Positions 1-7,007 of a DNA stretch of 23,073 nt are shown in pieces (position 1 is the stretch's first letter; each line of letters begins with the position of its first letter). Source of the stretch: a virus. Position numbers and translations under genes: made by a program. The stretch lies in the IMG/VR virus record IMGVR_UViG_3300031788_000111, positions 1 through 23,073 of that record, one strand, 5' to 3'. Below the pieces are notes generated by a model. That model searched no databases. It was not told where the DNA came from and saw nothing but the letters and a program-made list of their open reading frames with translations.

Positions 1-2
1 CC

Positions 3-758
3 TCTGGCGCGGTCACTATACTGAAGGCCGACGACATGGCGCGCGGCGTCGAGCCCAAGGAATGGCTCACGGGGGGCGACACGCAGGAGATCGCCCTCAT
101 GCTGGAGCGTAAGGAGAAGGCGATCAATTCGGCCTTCTTCGTGGACATCTTCAAGGCCCTCGGCCAGTTGGAGGACAAAATTACCCAATCTACCTACGGT
201 GCAATTGCCCTACTCCAAGGGGAGAAATTGGACCAATTCACCGGCACCTTTGACCAGTACCGGACCGAACTGATTAACCCGCTCGTGCGGCGTGCGATCG
301 GTATCGCGTACCGGAACGGCCTGTTGAAAGACCCGCCGCAGTCGCTCATGGTGAAGGGCAACGACCCGAAGGCCGAGCCCGAGCTGGCATCGCCCAAGAT
401 CACGATCAAGAGCCGGGTGACGCTGGCCCTGTCGCAGGCGAAGATCGTCGGCACCGAAAAGACGCTTCAGATGCTCGCGCCCTTGATGGAGCAGCGCCCG
501 GAGATCGGAGACAATTTCAACTGGAACCAGCTCTCGCGGAACGTGGGGCGCGGAAACGGCATGGCCGAGAATGACTTCCTGCCGCTTAAGACCGTGCTCG
601 AAAAGCAGGAGCAGCGCGTCAAGATGCAGAAGCAGGAGATGGCGCTAAAGGCGGCAGAGATCGCCGCCAAGAGCGCGGGCGCGATGGGCAAGGCGCCGCC
701 ACAGTTTCAACAGAAGGCCGGCGACATGCTAGACAGCGCCGCACAACCAGCAGCTTAA
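3..758 (+). CDS. Portal (head-tail connector) protein, C-terminal part
   Basis: This is the C-terminal 251 residues of a T7 gp8-type podovirus portal, the dodecameric ring at the capsid vertex through which DNA is packaged and to which the tail attaches. The frame is open to the left edge of the window. The first in-window ATG (36) is internal, because the residues before it (SGAVTILKADDM) read as continuous protein. Visible features are the GGDTQEIALMLERKE region, a helical segment with FFVDIFKALGQ, and a C-terminal helix rich in K, Q, E and A (about residues 195-230) that ends in a low-complexity Ala/Pro tail. Family portals are usually 500-600 residues, so roughly half is missing upstream. 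The scaffold, capsid and tail tubular genes downstream in T7 order support the call. Assignment rests on recognition of the family and on gene order. Confidence 0.85.
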   Translation, partial: SGAVTILKADDMARGVEPKEWLTGGDTQEIALMLERKEKAINSAFFVDIFKALGQLEDKITQSTYGAIALLQGEKLDQFTGTFDQYRTELINPLVRRAIGIAYRNGLLKDPPQSLMVKGNDPKAEPELASPKITIKSRVTLALSQAKIVGTEKTLQMLAPLMEQRPEIGDNFNWNQLSRNVGRGNGMAENDFLPLKTVLEKQEQRVKMQKQEMALKAAEIAAKSAGAMGKAPPQFQQKAGDMLDSAAQPAA

Positions 759-770
759 CCCACATACACC

Positions 771-1160
771 ATGGCAAACGTAGCACCACGCACACCCCTT
801 CAAGCGACTTCCGGCGTCACGCCCCTGGCCTCCGCGTCACCCGTGCAGGTGTTCGCAGCACAGAGCATCGCCGCCCTCGGCGTCAACCCGACCGTGAGCA
901 ACACGGGTGCCGAGCCCCGGCCCCTGCGCATCTACGTGACGGACATCATCCTGACGAACAGCGCGGCCACGGCTGCGGTCGTATCTATCCTTGACGGCGC
1001 CACGGTGATCTGGGCATGCAACGTCTCGGCCACGAGCGGATGGATCGACTGGAACGCCTCCACCGGTATACGCGGAACCCCGAACACGGCGCTCAGCATC
1101 CAGTCGTCCTCGGCGTCCGCCAACATAAACTGGGTGGTGACGGGGTACGCCGCGCAGTAA
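771..1160 (+). CDS. Hypothetical beta-rich structural protein
   Basis: This 129-residue protein has no function I recognise. It is rich in Ala, Ser, Thr and Val with alternating hydrophobic positions (for example RIYVTDIILTNSAATAAVVSI), typical of a beta-sandwich, and has few charged residues. It has no signal peptide or membrane segment. It lies 12 bases after the portal gene and 6 bases before the next gene, so it is co-transcribed with the head genes. A small virion component (head decoration, stopper or fibre-like) is the best guess from composition and position. No Shine-Dalgarno sequence precedes the ATG; the bases upstream are A/C-rich. The gene is real by length, spacing and frame, but the role is inferred only. 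Confidence 0.7.
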   Translation: MANVAPRTPLQATSGVTPLASASPVQVFAAQSIAALGVNPTVSNTGAEPRPLRIYVTDIILTNSAATAAVVSILDGATVIWACNVSATSGWIDWNASTGIRGTPNTALSIQSSSASANINWVVTGYAAQ

Positions 1161-1166
1161 ACTCCG

Positions 1167-1481
1167 ATGGCTGAATCCAACCAGCCCGCGGAGACGACGG
1201 CGCAGCGTTTGGCGAAGGCCTACCTGCAGGTGTTTGGTGCAGGGGACCGCGAGCGCAGCGCAGACCAGCGCCTCGTCTGGCGCGACATTGAATCCTTCTG
1301 CCACGCCTACCGCTTGAACCCCGAGGTACTGACGGACGGCGAGTATAGTGCAAACAATATGCTTGTCAACGAGGGCAGGCGTTCCTACTGGTTGCGCGCG
1401 AGGGGGCAAATCCTCGTGGCGACCGAGCCACCCGCCCCGCCTTTGACAGTCTCACGAAAGCGAAAGTCAGCGAAACCATAA
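1167..1481 (+). CDS. Bbp19-like small phage protein
   Basis: This is a 104-residue, mostly helical protein. The central stretch (about residues 14-50: AKAYLQVFGAGDRERSADQR, then LVWRDIESFC) resembles the small phage family named after Bordetella phage Bbp19. In those proteins an 'F..p.G..vL.dL..fC' motif begins a short helical domain next to portal genes. The Arg/Lys/Pro-rich C-terminus (SRKRKSAKP) is basic and probably disordered. The function of the family is not established; members sit among head-assembly genes, as here between the portal and the scaffold. The start ATG is 6 bases after the preceding stop and has no clear ribosome-binding site, which suggests translational coupling. The family link comes from memory of the motif and needs a profile search. 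Confidence 0.6.
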   Translation: MAESNQPAETTAQRLAKAYLQVFGAGDRERSADQRLVWRDIESFCHAYRLNPEVLTDGEYSANNMLVNEGRRSYWLRARGQILVATEPPAPPLTVSRKRKSAKP

Positions 1482-1487
1482 TCCAAC

Positions 1488-2210
1488 ATGGCTGAGAAGA
1501 ACACCGAACTGGACATCAACGATAAGCACCAGCTTATCCTGCTTCACGGCGTCAACAAGGGGCGGCAGACCATCCTTGCGCGGCTGGACCCGCCCGGCGG
1601 CTACACGACGATCTACTGGGTGAACCGCGACCTGCGCGACACCTACCACAAGAGCGTGACGGCGTTCCTGCCGACGCAGAACATCCACGTCTCGACCTTC
1701 CTGATCGAGGGGCAGAAACCCGACGTGATCCCGGCGAAGGCCCCGCCCCGTCCCAAGCAGCACAAGATGCAGGGCGACCTGACTCCCGACGAGCTTGACT
1801 GGGTGTACAAGTGGGCTCCGGTCGAGTTTGAGAACCGCATGGGGGTTAAGCTCCGCGAATTGAAGGCGGGCGAGGACGCCCCGAAGGATACGCGCGACCT
1901 CTGGGTGCGCGACAACGTGGTGCGCATCCACAACCAGCCCATCAAGGCGACCCACGGCGGCGAGTACCTGTCGGTCAAGTTCACGGCTGAGAACCAGATC
2001 ATCGCCCGGCGAGCCTCGCACCTCACCTTCACCGAGAAGGAAATCTACCGGAGCGAGATCGACCCGGCGACCGGCGACACGGTCCAGGTCATGGCCGAGC
2101 CGTACAAGGACATTTACTCACCCGAGGCGCTGGAGCAGATGGAGAAGAACGACAAGATCAAGGTCTTGTGGAAGCGCCCCGGCACGGCTTCAGCGGGATC
2201 GGTATTCTAA
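1488..2210 (+). CDS. Hypothetical protein in head module
   Basis: This 240-residue soluble protein is not recognised. It is charged, with no membrane segment or signal peptide. The N-terminal third (LILLHGVNKGRQTILARLDP, then an YTTIYWVNRDL stretch) looks like mixed alpha/beta. Around residues 85-100 there is a Pro/Lys-rich linker (PAKAPPRPKQHK). The C-terminal half has a repeated charged pattern (TFTEKEIYRSEIDPATGDTV). It lies between the Bbp19-like gene and the scaffold, where T7 has no extra gene, so it probably serves head assembly or is an accessory virion protein. The start follows the AACATGGCTGA context without a Shine-Dalgarno sequence. Its stop TAA directly abuts the ATG of the next short ORF (TAAATG). 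Confidence 0.7.
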   Translation: MAEKNTELDINDKHQLILLHGVNKGRQTILARLDPPGGYTTIYWVNRDLRDTYHKSVTAFLPTQNIHVSTFLIEGQKPDVIPAKAPPRPKQHKMQGDLTPDELDWVYKWAPVEFENRMGVKLRELKAGEDAPKDTRDLWVRDNVVRIHNQPIKATHGGEYLSVKFTAENQIIARRASHLTFTEKEIYRSEIDPATGDTVQVMAEPYKDIYSPEALEQMEKNDKIKVLWKRPGTASAGSVF

Positions 2211-2414
2211 ATGTGGAAGCTGCTCAAGGTCACTGAGGTTAGGGACGGCAAGGCGACAGTGACCGAGCACGCGAAACCCGAACCCAAATCCAACAATGCC
2301 AGACGCACCATCAGCGCCAGCGAGTCTCGACCCAAATGCCCCGCCCCCAGCAAGCCCGACCCCAGATTCAGGAAATACGGGCCCGGGGGCAGGGCCTCCC
2401 CCTTCACCGACTAG
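2211..2414 (+). CDS. Short ORF overlapping the scaffold start
   Basis: This is a 67-codon ORF. Its ATG directly follows the stop of the upstream gene (TAAATG), which favours coupled translation. The first 28 residues (MWKLLKVTEVRDGKATVTEH and on) look like a genuine small protein. The remaining 39 residues lie in another frame over the Pro/Ala-rich beginning of the scaffold gene and are low complexity, so only the first third is independent sequence. It could be a small phage protein, a leader whose translation controls scaffold synthesis, or a chance ORF. No function is assigned. Confidence 0.4.
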   Translation: MWKLLKVTEVRDGKATVTEHAKPEPKSNNARRTISASESRPKCPAPSKPDPRFRKYGPGGRASPFTD

Positions 2415-3294
2415 CGAGTATTGGGGCAAGGGCATCCTGAAGGAGGACGGCAGCTTTGACCACACGCGCTGGGACAAGGCTCCCGACGACATCAAGGATG
2501 TCGCCAAGGACTTCAGCAAGTTCAAGAACTGGGATGAGGCCGCCAAGGCGTGGAAGGGCAAAAACGAGCTTCTAGGGCGCAAGGGCATCGCGGAGCCACT
2601 TCCGCCCAATGCGACCCCCGAACAGCGCGCAGAGCACCTAGCTTTGGTCAGGAAGGCCCTTGGGGCGCCCGACAAGCCCGAGGGCTATACCTTTGAGTGG
2701 CCGAAGGAGATCCCCGAGGCCATGCGGGATGTTAAGTCCGTAACCGAGTTTGCCAAGATCGCCCACGAGGAGGGCATCTCGCCGGCCGCCTTCCAGAAGG
2801 CCGTGAGCCTAGAGATCGCCCGCCAGAGCGAGGCCGCCAAGGCCAACGAGGCCAGCATCAAGGCCATGTGGGACGGTCAGGACAAGCTGATCCGCGAGTT
2901 TGCGGCCAAGGAGGGGATGGACTTTGGGGCGGCCAAGACCCTCGCCGAGAAGGCGGGCATGAAGTGGGGCGTGGACAAGGATTCGCCCCTCATGCAGAAC
3001 GCGACGGTTTTTGCGCTCCTAACGCGCCTCGGAAAGGCCGGGGGCGAGGCCGGGCTCATCAAGGGCGACACGACCGACGACAACCTGGCCGCCCACACGC
3101 CCGAGACGGCCCAGAAGGCCCTTGATAAGATCCGCGACGACAAGACGAACGCCGACTGGTTCGCCTACTGGAACCGCGACCCCGAGAACCCGTCCAAGGA
3201 GAAGGCGCACCCGAGGCATGACGAGGTGGTCGCCAAGGCTAAGAAGCTCTCGGCGCTTGCCAATGCCAACAGGCCAATGAGGACCGGACGATGA
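2296..3294 (+). CDS. Scaffolding (capsid assembly) protein
   Basis: This is a 332-residue candidate scaffold of T7 gp9 type, which would guide polymerisation of the major capsid protein into the procapsid and leave before maturation. The first 45 residues are Pro/Ala/Ser-rich and disordered. The rest is almost all charged helix, with the pattern seen in phage scaffolds: a WDKAPDDIKDVAK...WDEAAKAWKGKNELLG block (about residues 58-95), the recurrent scaffold motif LGAPDKPEGYTFEWP (about 123-137), and a basic Lys/Arg-rich C-terminus (RPMRTGR) of the kind that contacts the coat protein. In-frame stops upstream of 2296 make this ATG the first available start. The last base pairs overlap the next gene as ATGA. 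The capsid gene is unusually far away, behind the co-chaperonin and glycan cassette. Confidence 0.8.
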   Translation: MPDAPSAPASLDPNAPPPASPTPDSGNTGPGAGPPPSPTSEYWGKGILKEDGSFDHTRWDKAPDDIKDVAKDFSKFKNWDEAAKAWKGKNELLGRKGIAEPLPPNATPEQRAEHLALVRKALGAPDKPEGYTFEWPKEIPEAMRDVKSVTEFAKIAHEEGISPAAFQKAVSLEIARQSEAAKANEASIKAMWDGQDKLIREFAAKEGMDFGAAKTLAEKAGMKWGVDKDSPLMQNATVFALLTRLGKAGGEAGLIKGDTTDDNLAAHTPETAQKALDKIRDDKTNADWFAYWNRDPENPSKEKAHPRHDEVVAKAKKLSALANANRPMRTGR

Positions 3295-3467
3295 CAAAGC
3301 CAAAGAAAGAGACAGTGATCGGCAGCCTCACTAGGCATGTAGGGTTTATCAAGGGAGACGTTACCGACCTGCAAAAGCGCGTGCAATACTTGGAGCAGAT
3401 AATCCTGAACCTGCCTAAGCCCGAGCCAAAGAAACGCAGCTTTTGGAATCGCTGGACTTGGCTATGA
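3291..3467 (+). CDS. Small coiled-coil protein (58 aa)
   Basis: This 58-codon ORF fills the gap between the scaffold and the next gene exactly. Its ATG overlaps the scaffold stop (ATGA, 3291-3294), and its TGA (3465-3467) overlaps the next ATG (3464). The protein is basic. It has a short amphipathic heptad stretch (VTDLQKRVQYLEQIILNL, about residues 24-41), then a Lys/Pro linker and an aromatic C-terminus (SFWNRWTWL) that could touch a membrane or another protein. No family is recognised. Seamless overlaps on both sides are the main evidence that it is real. Confidence 0.65.
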   Translation: MTKPKKETVIGSLTRHVGFIKGDVTDLQKRVQYLEQIILNLPKPEPKKRSFWNRWTWL

Positions 3468-3895
3468 GCGACGAGCACCTTTGGCGCGAAATGAAGGAGC
3501 AGGAGATGGCGGACGATGCCCGCTACCGGCAGAACCTTGCGCCTCAGCAGATCGGCAAACTGAAGGAGAAGCCGATCGACTACAACGCCGCCATGAAGCG
3601 GTTCGAGCAGGACTTTAAGCCCGTGTTCGAGCGGCGCGAGCGGGCGCGCACCTCGAAGGCCTACCGCCTGTTTTTGAAGGCCACCGGCCAGTGGACCGAC
3701 ATGGACGCCGCCGAGGCGATCAACCCCACGAAGGGGCTTGTCCCTGACGGCCTGACACCCGAGCAGCTCGCCAAGGAGATCCAGCAGAACCCGGAGGCCT
3801 ACAAGCATCTGGCTAAGGCGGCACCGCGCGTCACGCCCGTCACCGCCGAGCACCGCACCATAACCCCCAAGTGGGATAAGGACGAAGGCAAATGA
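3464..3895 (+). CDS. Hypothetical helical protein
   Basis: This 143-residue, highly charged helical protein has no function I recognise. I chose ATG 3464 over an upstream in-frame TTG (3443) because it forms an ATGA overlap with the preceding 58-codon ORF and begins MSDEHLWREMKEQEMADDAR, a typical soluble N-terminus. A Lys/Arg-rich helical section (FEQDFKPVFERRERARTSKA) is followed by a Pro/Thr-containing C-terminal part. No signal or membrane segment is seen. Its TGA overlaps the start of the GroES-like gene (ATGA, 3892-3895), so the two are probably translated together. A role in head assembly is a guess from location only. Confidence 0.7.
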   Translation: MSDEHLWREMKEQEMADDARYRQNLAPQQIGKLKEKPIDYNAAMKRFEQDFKPVFERRERARTSKAYRLFLKATGQWTDMDAAEAINPTKGLVPDGLTPEQLAKEIQQNPEAYKHLAKAAPRVTPVTAEHRTITPKWDKDEGK

Positions 3896-4170
3896 ACCAC
3901 CCCCAAGCCCTAGGACAGTACATCTTCTGCATCAAGGACGCACCCAAGGAGTGCATGGAGGGCGGCATCCTGATCCCCGAGTCTTTGGAGCGCACACCCC
4001 GTTTCGGTCCATCAGTCCTTGCGACGGTGGTAAGCGTGGGGGCGCGTTGCACCGTGCTCAAGGCGGGGGACCGGATTTGCCTTAAAGACATCGCAGGAGA
4101 CGACCTGATCTACAATGATAACACCTACACAAGACTCAGAGAACGCGACATCATCGGAACCGTCAGTTGA
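3892..4170 (+). CDS. GroES-like co-chaperonin (Cpn10), roof-deleted type
   Basis: This is a 92-residue Cpn10-family protein, expected to form a heptameric lid on host GroEL and help fold phage proteins, as T4 gp31 does for the T4 capsid protein. Visible family elements are the mobile loop with the GroEL-binding tripeptide (EGGILIPES, residues 23-31; ILI corresponds to IVL of E. coli GroES), VVSVG (46-50), KAGDRI (57-62), and the C-terminal DDLIYNDNTYTRLRERDIIG section (70-89) matching the GroES end. From VG to GD there are 12 residues here against 21 in E. coli GroES, so the roof beta-hairpin is largely absent. T4 gp31 also lacks it, which enlarges the folding cage. The gene overlaps the preceding stop by ATGA and the following glycosyltransferase by 56 bases. 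The fold call is strong; the capsid as client is inferred from context. Confidence 0.85.
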   Translation: MNHPQALGQYIFCIKDAPKECMEGGILIPESLERTPRFGPSVLATVVSVGARCTVLKAGDRICLKDIAGDDLIYNDNTYTRLRERDIIGTVS

Positions 4171-4879
4171 GACCAAGACCAAGATCGGCGTGTTGGTCGC
4201 AACACCGATGCGGTCGTTCTCGGGCTTCCACCCGCAGCACGAGGCGTTCCTAGCCGAGCTTGCCCGCCTATCCGAGGACCCCGACTGCCCGTATGAGTTC
4301 TGGCAGGCCGTGGTCGAGGGGGGCCGCACATGGGGGCGCTGCCGCATGGTGTCGAACATGAGGAAGCTGCGCCTGCAGTACCCCAACCTGAAGTGGCTGT
4401 ACTGGCACGACGACGACGTTGAGCAGACGGCAGAGGGCCTCTTGAAGCTCCTCTCCTACAAGCTGCCCGTCGTGGGCGCCATGTACGCCACCAAGGAGAA
4501 GGACTGCCACTGGTGCGCCAACTTCCTGCACGAGGTGAAGCTCCAGCCAAACGGCCTACTGCAGGTCTACGAGCTGGCGGTCGGGGCGCTGCTCACCCAC
4601 TACGAGGTGTACGAGAAGATTGAGGAGCGGTTCGCCGCGATCCTCTACACGGACAGGAACACGGGCGAGCGGCACCAGGGCTTCTTTCAGGAGGTCGTCA
4701 TCGAGCGCGTCCCGTATTCGGAGGACTACTTCTTCTGCTACCTGATGCGCAACACAGGCATTGGCATCTTCGCCGACACGAACATGAAGCTGCGCCACCG
4801 CGGGGCGGACGGCACGCTCTGGCCCGAGGAGTGGCCGCCTATACCGATCGACGAGGTGCACGAGGTTGCAACCGACTAG
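4115..4879 (+). CDS. Glycosyltransferase, GT-A fold
   Basis: This 254-residue cytoplasmic protein has the look of a nucleotide-diphospho-sugar transferase. The chain starts with a disordered 20-residue leader, then a first strand (KIGVLVATPMRS, 23-33). The metal-binding DXD motif is HDDDVE (98-103), after the strand LKWLYW. A conserved-looking VGALLTHYEVYEKI (156-169) resembles the acceptor-side helix of such enzymes. SEDYFF (202-207) supplies a candidate acidic catalytic pair, and His228 in KLRHRG is a candidate third metal ligand. The only ATG upstream of the core is 4115, inside the co-chaperonin gene, so the leader is overprinted on that gene in another frame. It is the first gene of the glycan cassette and ends 1 base before the next start. 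Sugar and acceptor are unknown. Confidence 0.75.
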   Translation: MITPTQDSENATSSEPSVETKTKIGVLVATPMRSFSGFHPQHEAFLAELARLSEDPDCPYEFWQAVVEGGRTWGRCRMVSNMRKLRLQYPNLKWLYWHDDDVEQTAEGLLKLLSYKLPVVGAMYATKEKDCHWCANFLHEVKLQPNGLLQVYELAVGALLTHYEVYEKIEERFAAILYTDRNTGERHQGFFQEVVIERVPYSEDYFFCYLMRNTGIGIFADTNMKLRHRGADGTLWPEEWPPIPIDEVHEVATD

Positions 4880-4880
4880 C

Positions 4881-5549
4881 ATGAAGCTGACGGCAATAAC
4901 CTGCACGACGCCTGCGCGAGCCGAGGCCCTTGAACTCTGCAAGGGATACGTCGCCCGCCAGACGCGCCAGCCGGACCAGTGGCTCATCCTTGACGGACCG
5001 GAGCTCATGCAAAACAAGCTGGCCGACGCGATCAGCGGCGGGAAGGTCGAGGGCGACTACATCGTGTTCGCCGAGGATGACGATTGGTTTAGCCCTCATT
5101 GGTTCAAGTGGTGCGAGGATCGTCTGGCGCGAGGATTCGACATGGTTGGGCAGGGTAACGCGCTGTACTATAACGTCGCTCACAGGTGGTGGTCCCACTG
5201 CGGCAACGTGCGCCATGCGTCCCTTTGCCAGACGGCGATCAGGAAGCGCCTCTTGGAGCACACGTATCGCATCATTGAGGACTTTGGATGCCCGTGGATC
5301 GACGTGCAGCTCTGGAACATCGAGTGCAACAAGTACCTGCATCTGCCGACGGAGAAGGAAATGCTGCTGATTGGCATCAAGGGCCTGTGCAGCGGCTACA
5401 GCCGCGAGCACCGGCAGGTGGCGGGCGACCTGAACAAATTGGACTACGACCAGTCCAAGCTGCGCGAGTTGATCGGGGACGATGCCGCGCACTATGCCAA
5501 GTTCTTCCACGGCGAGGAGGAGCTGCTACGGCTGGCCGGTGCTTTATGA
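4881..5549 (+). CDS. Glycosyltransferase family 2-like
   Basis: This is a 222-residue short GT-A glycosyltransferase. The N-terminus MKLTAITCTTPARAEALELC with RQTRQPDQWLILDG (27-39) follows the usual GT2 opening (first strand, helix, 'Q....W.ilD'). The DXD metal/nucleotide motif is AEDDDWF (64-70). WIDVQLW (139-145) may hold the catalytic acid, and SREH (174-177) a late metal-ligand His. I chose ATG 4881 rather than an in-frame TTG at 4866, because residues after 4881 form the canonical first strand and the upstream extension lies within the previous gene. It overlaps the following dehydrogenase-like gene by ATGA (5546-5549). No transmembrane anchor is present, so it should act in the cytoplasm. 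Substrate unknown. Confidence 0.75.
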   Translation: MKLTAITCTTPARAEALELCKGYVARQTRQPDQWLILDGPELMQNKLADAISGGKVEGDYIVFAEDDDWFSPHWFKWCEDRLARGFDMVGQGNALYYNVAHRWWSHCGNVRHASLCQTAIRKRLLEHTYRIIEDFGCPWIDVQLWNIECNKYLHLPTEKEMLLIGIKGLCSGYSREHRQVAGDLNKLDYDQSKLRELIGDDAAHYAKFFHGEEELLRLAGAL

Positions 5550-6274
5550 ACCTATGCGTTATAGGGCAGGGGGTGCTTGCCGCGACGACCAAGGAGGCGT
5601 GCGCGAAGGTGGGGCATACGCTGCAACCGATAGCTCACAAGGGGCTAGAGGTGCTCTGGGTGTGCTACGATACGCCGGTCACGGACAAGGGTGACGCCGA
5701 CTACGAGTGGGTCATCAACCGGATGCAGGAGGAGTTCCAGAACCTTGAGGTTGACCCGGTGATCCTGATCTCCTCCCAGCTTCCGGTCCTGACGACGTTT
5801 CGGATGCGCGAGCGGTTCCCGCTTCGCTTCTTTGCGTGCAGCCCCGAGAACATCCGGGTCGCCTCTGCACTTCCCGACTTCATGCACCAGTCGCGCATCG
5901 TGGTCGGCAGGCCAAATTCCAGTCGGGATTCGATCCTAACCGCTTTGCTTTCCCCGTTCTCGAACGACCTCATGTTCACGAACTGCGAAACCGCCGAGAT
6001 GGTAAAGCACGCGCTCAACTGCTGGCTTGGCATGAACATCGCCTTCATCAACGAGATAGCTCGGGTATGCGACTACGTTAAGGCCGACGCCGAGACGGTC
6101 GCCGATGCGCTCTTAAAGGAGCGGCGCGTGGGGCCATCTGCCCCCCTGCGTCCGGGCAAACCCTTTGGCGGCGGGCACCTCATGCGCGACATCAAGCACC
6201 TGGAGTCCATCAGCCGTGGCCGGGGCATGGCGCTTCCGATCATAACCCACATCCGCGAATCCAATGAAAGTTGA
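5546..6274 (+). CDS. Minimal UDP-glucose/GDP-mannose dehydrogenase-like protein lacking catalytic Cys
   Basis: This 242-residue protein resembles the first two domains of nucleotide-sugar 6-dehydrogenases, which are normally 400-450 residues. A reduced Rossmann half begins MNLCVIGQGVLAA (the third Gly of GxGxxG is replaced) and keeps a DTPVTDKGDAD segment (42-52, the 'TP' loop). Then come SPENIR (99-104), QSRIVVGR (115-122) and ETAEMVKHALN (148-158), with the general Lys154 and Asn158 of the family. The long helix GMNIAFINEIARVC (162-175) precedes the active-site loop FGGGHLMRD (207-215). There the nucleophilic Cys of 'FGGSCFPKD' is His211, while the Asp (215) is kept. The C-terminal UDP-binding domain is absent. 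It may do a single oxidation, another reaction, or bind substrate only. The start at 5546 overlaps the previous stop by ATGA; a longer upstream frame is the shadow of the previous gene. Confidence 0.7.
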   Translation: MNLCVIGQGVLAATTKEACAKVGHTLQPIAHKGLEVLWVCYDTPVTDKGDADYEWVINRMQEEFQNLEVDPVILISSQLPVLTTFRMRERFPLRFFACSPENIRVASALPDFMHQSRIVVGRPNSSRDSILTALLSPFSNDLMFTNCETAEMVKHALNCWLGMNIAFINEIARVCDYVKADAETVADALLKERRVGPSAPLRPGKPFGGGHLMRDIKHLESISRGRGMALPIITHIRESNES

Positions 6275-7007
6275 TGTCCACGTTCTGCGCTACGCCGACG
6301 ACTGGCTGGTCCCGTACGTCATCCGGCACTACCTGACGTTTGCGGAAAAGGTCGTCATCCACGACGCGGGCGGCGGCGCTCCCATTCCGCTCCAACCGGG
6401 AGTCGAGGTCATCCCATGGGACTGCCCCGAGGTGAACGACCTGCGCTACGCCGAACTGCGCAACAACTGCTGGAAGGGCACGAAGGCTGATTGGGTCGTC
6501 GTGTGCGATCTGGACGAGCTGCTCTGGTTCCCTGACGGCGCAGAGGCCACTCTGGGCGCCTACGAGAAGATGGGTGCCGCCGTGCCAAAGCCCCACGGGA
6601 TCGAGATGTTCAGCGAGACGTACCCGGCCGGCGACGGCCAAATCTTCGACCAGATCAAGATGGGTGCGCCGGACAACAAGTGGTACTCAAAGGCCATCCT
6701 GTTCAACCCGCGCCTCGTGTCCGATATGCGCTATGGACTTGGAAGCCATGAGTGCGACCCGTATCTCCACGATGGAAGGTCATTCCATGTGGGTCCTCGC
6801 TGGCCCCACGCGAAGCCCCCCTGCTACCTGCTCCACTGCCACCACATCGGGCCAGCCGAGGAAATCGGAGCCAAGTACGACGCGACGATAACGCGCATGT
6901 GCAAGGAGAACAAGGCGAACCACTGGGGCAACTTGGCTCCGGGTCACATTCATGTTAAGGAAAAGCGCGCCAACATCGTTCCCAACCTCCGTCAAATCAT
7001 ACCGTAA
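6264..7007 (+). CDS. Glycosyltransferase (GT2-type, Glyco_tranf_2_4-like)
   Basis: This 247-residue protein matches the pattern of the 'Glyco_tranf_2_4' group (related to GT92). It opens with MKVDVHVLRYADDWLVPYVI (order: first strand, an 'E/D-W-Y' helix facing the acceptor), then KVVIHDAGG, a D/N-rich turn, and the metal motif VCDLDELLWF (80-89) with Asp82, Asp84 and Glu85. A late His-rich motif LLHCHHIGPAEE (about 209-220) is also characteristic. The remaining C-terminal part is basic. The gene overlaps the previous one by 11 bases and the next by one (TAATG). It is probably cytoplasmic. Donor and acceptor sugars are unknown; as the third GT-A enzyme of the cassette it presumably adds another residue of the glycan. 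Confidence 0.75.
   Translation: MKVDVHVLRYADDWLVPYVIRHYLTFAEKVVIHDAGGGAPIPLQPGVEVIPWDCPEVNDLRYAELRNNCWKGTKADWVVVCDLDELLWFPDGAEATLGAYEKMGAAVPKPHGIEMFSETYPAGDGQIFDQIKMGAPDNKWYSKAILFNPRLVSDMRYGLGSHECDPYLHDGRSFHVGPRWPHAKPPCYLLHCHHIGPAEEIGAKYDATITRMCKENKANHWGNLAPGHIHVKEKRANIVPNLRQIIP

Noticed and set aside
3239-3853. Minus-strand ORF of 204 codons opposite the small head genes
   Set aside because: The forward frames form a seamless ATGA-coupled chain. The reverse product is Leu/Gly/Arg-rich low-quality sequence.
5288-5545. Upstream extension of the dehydrogenase-like frame
   Set aside because: It lies in the alternate frame of the preceding glycosyltransferase and is rich in Arg/Ala/Pro. MNLCVIGQG at 5546 is the natural Rossmann start.
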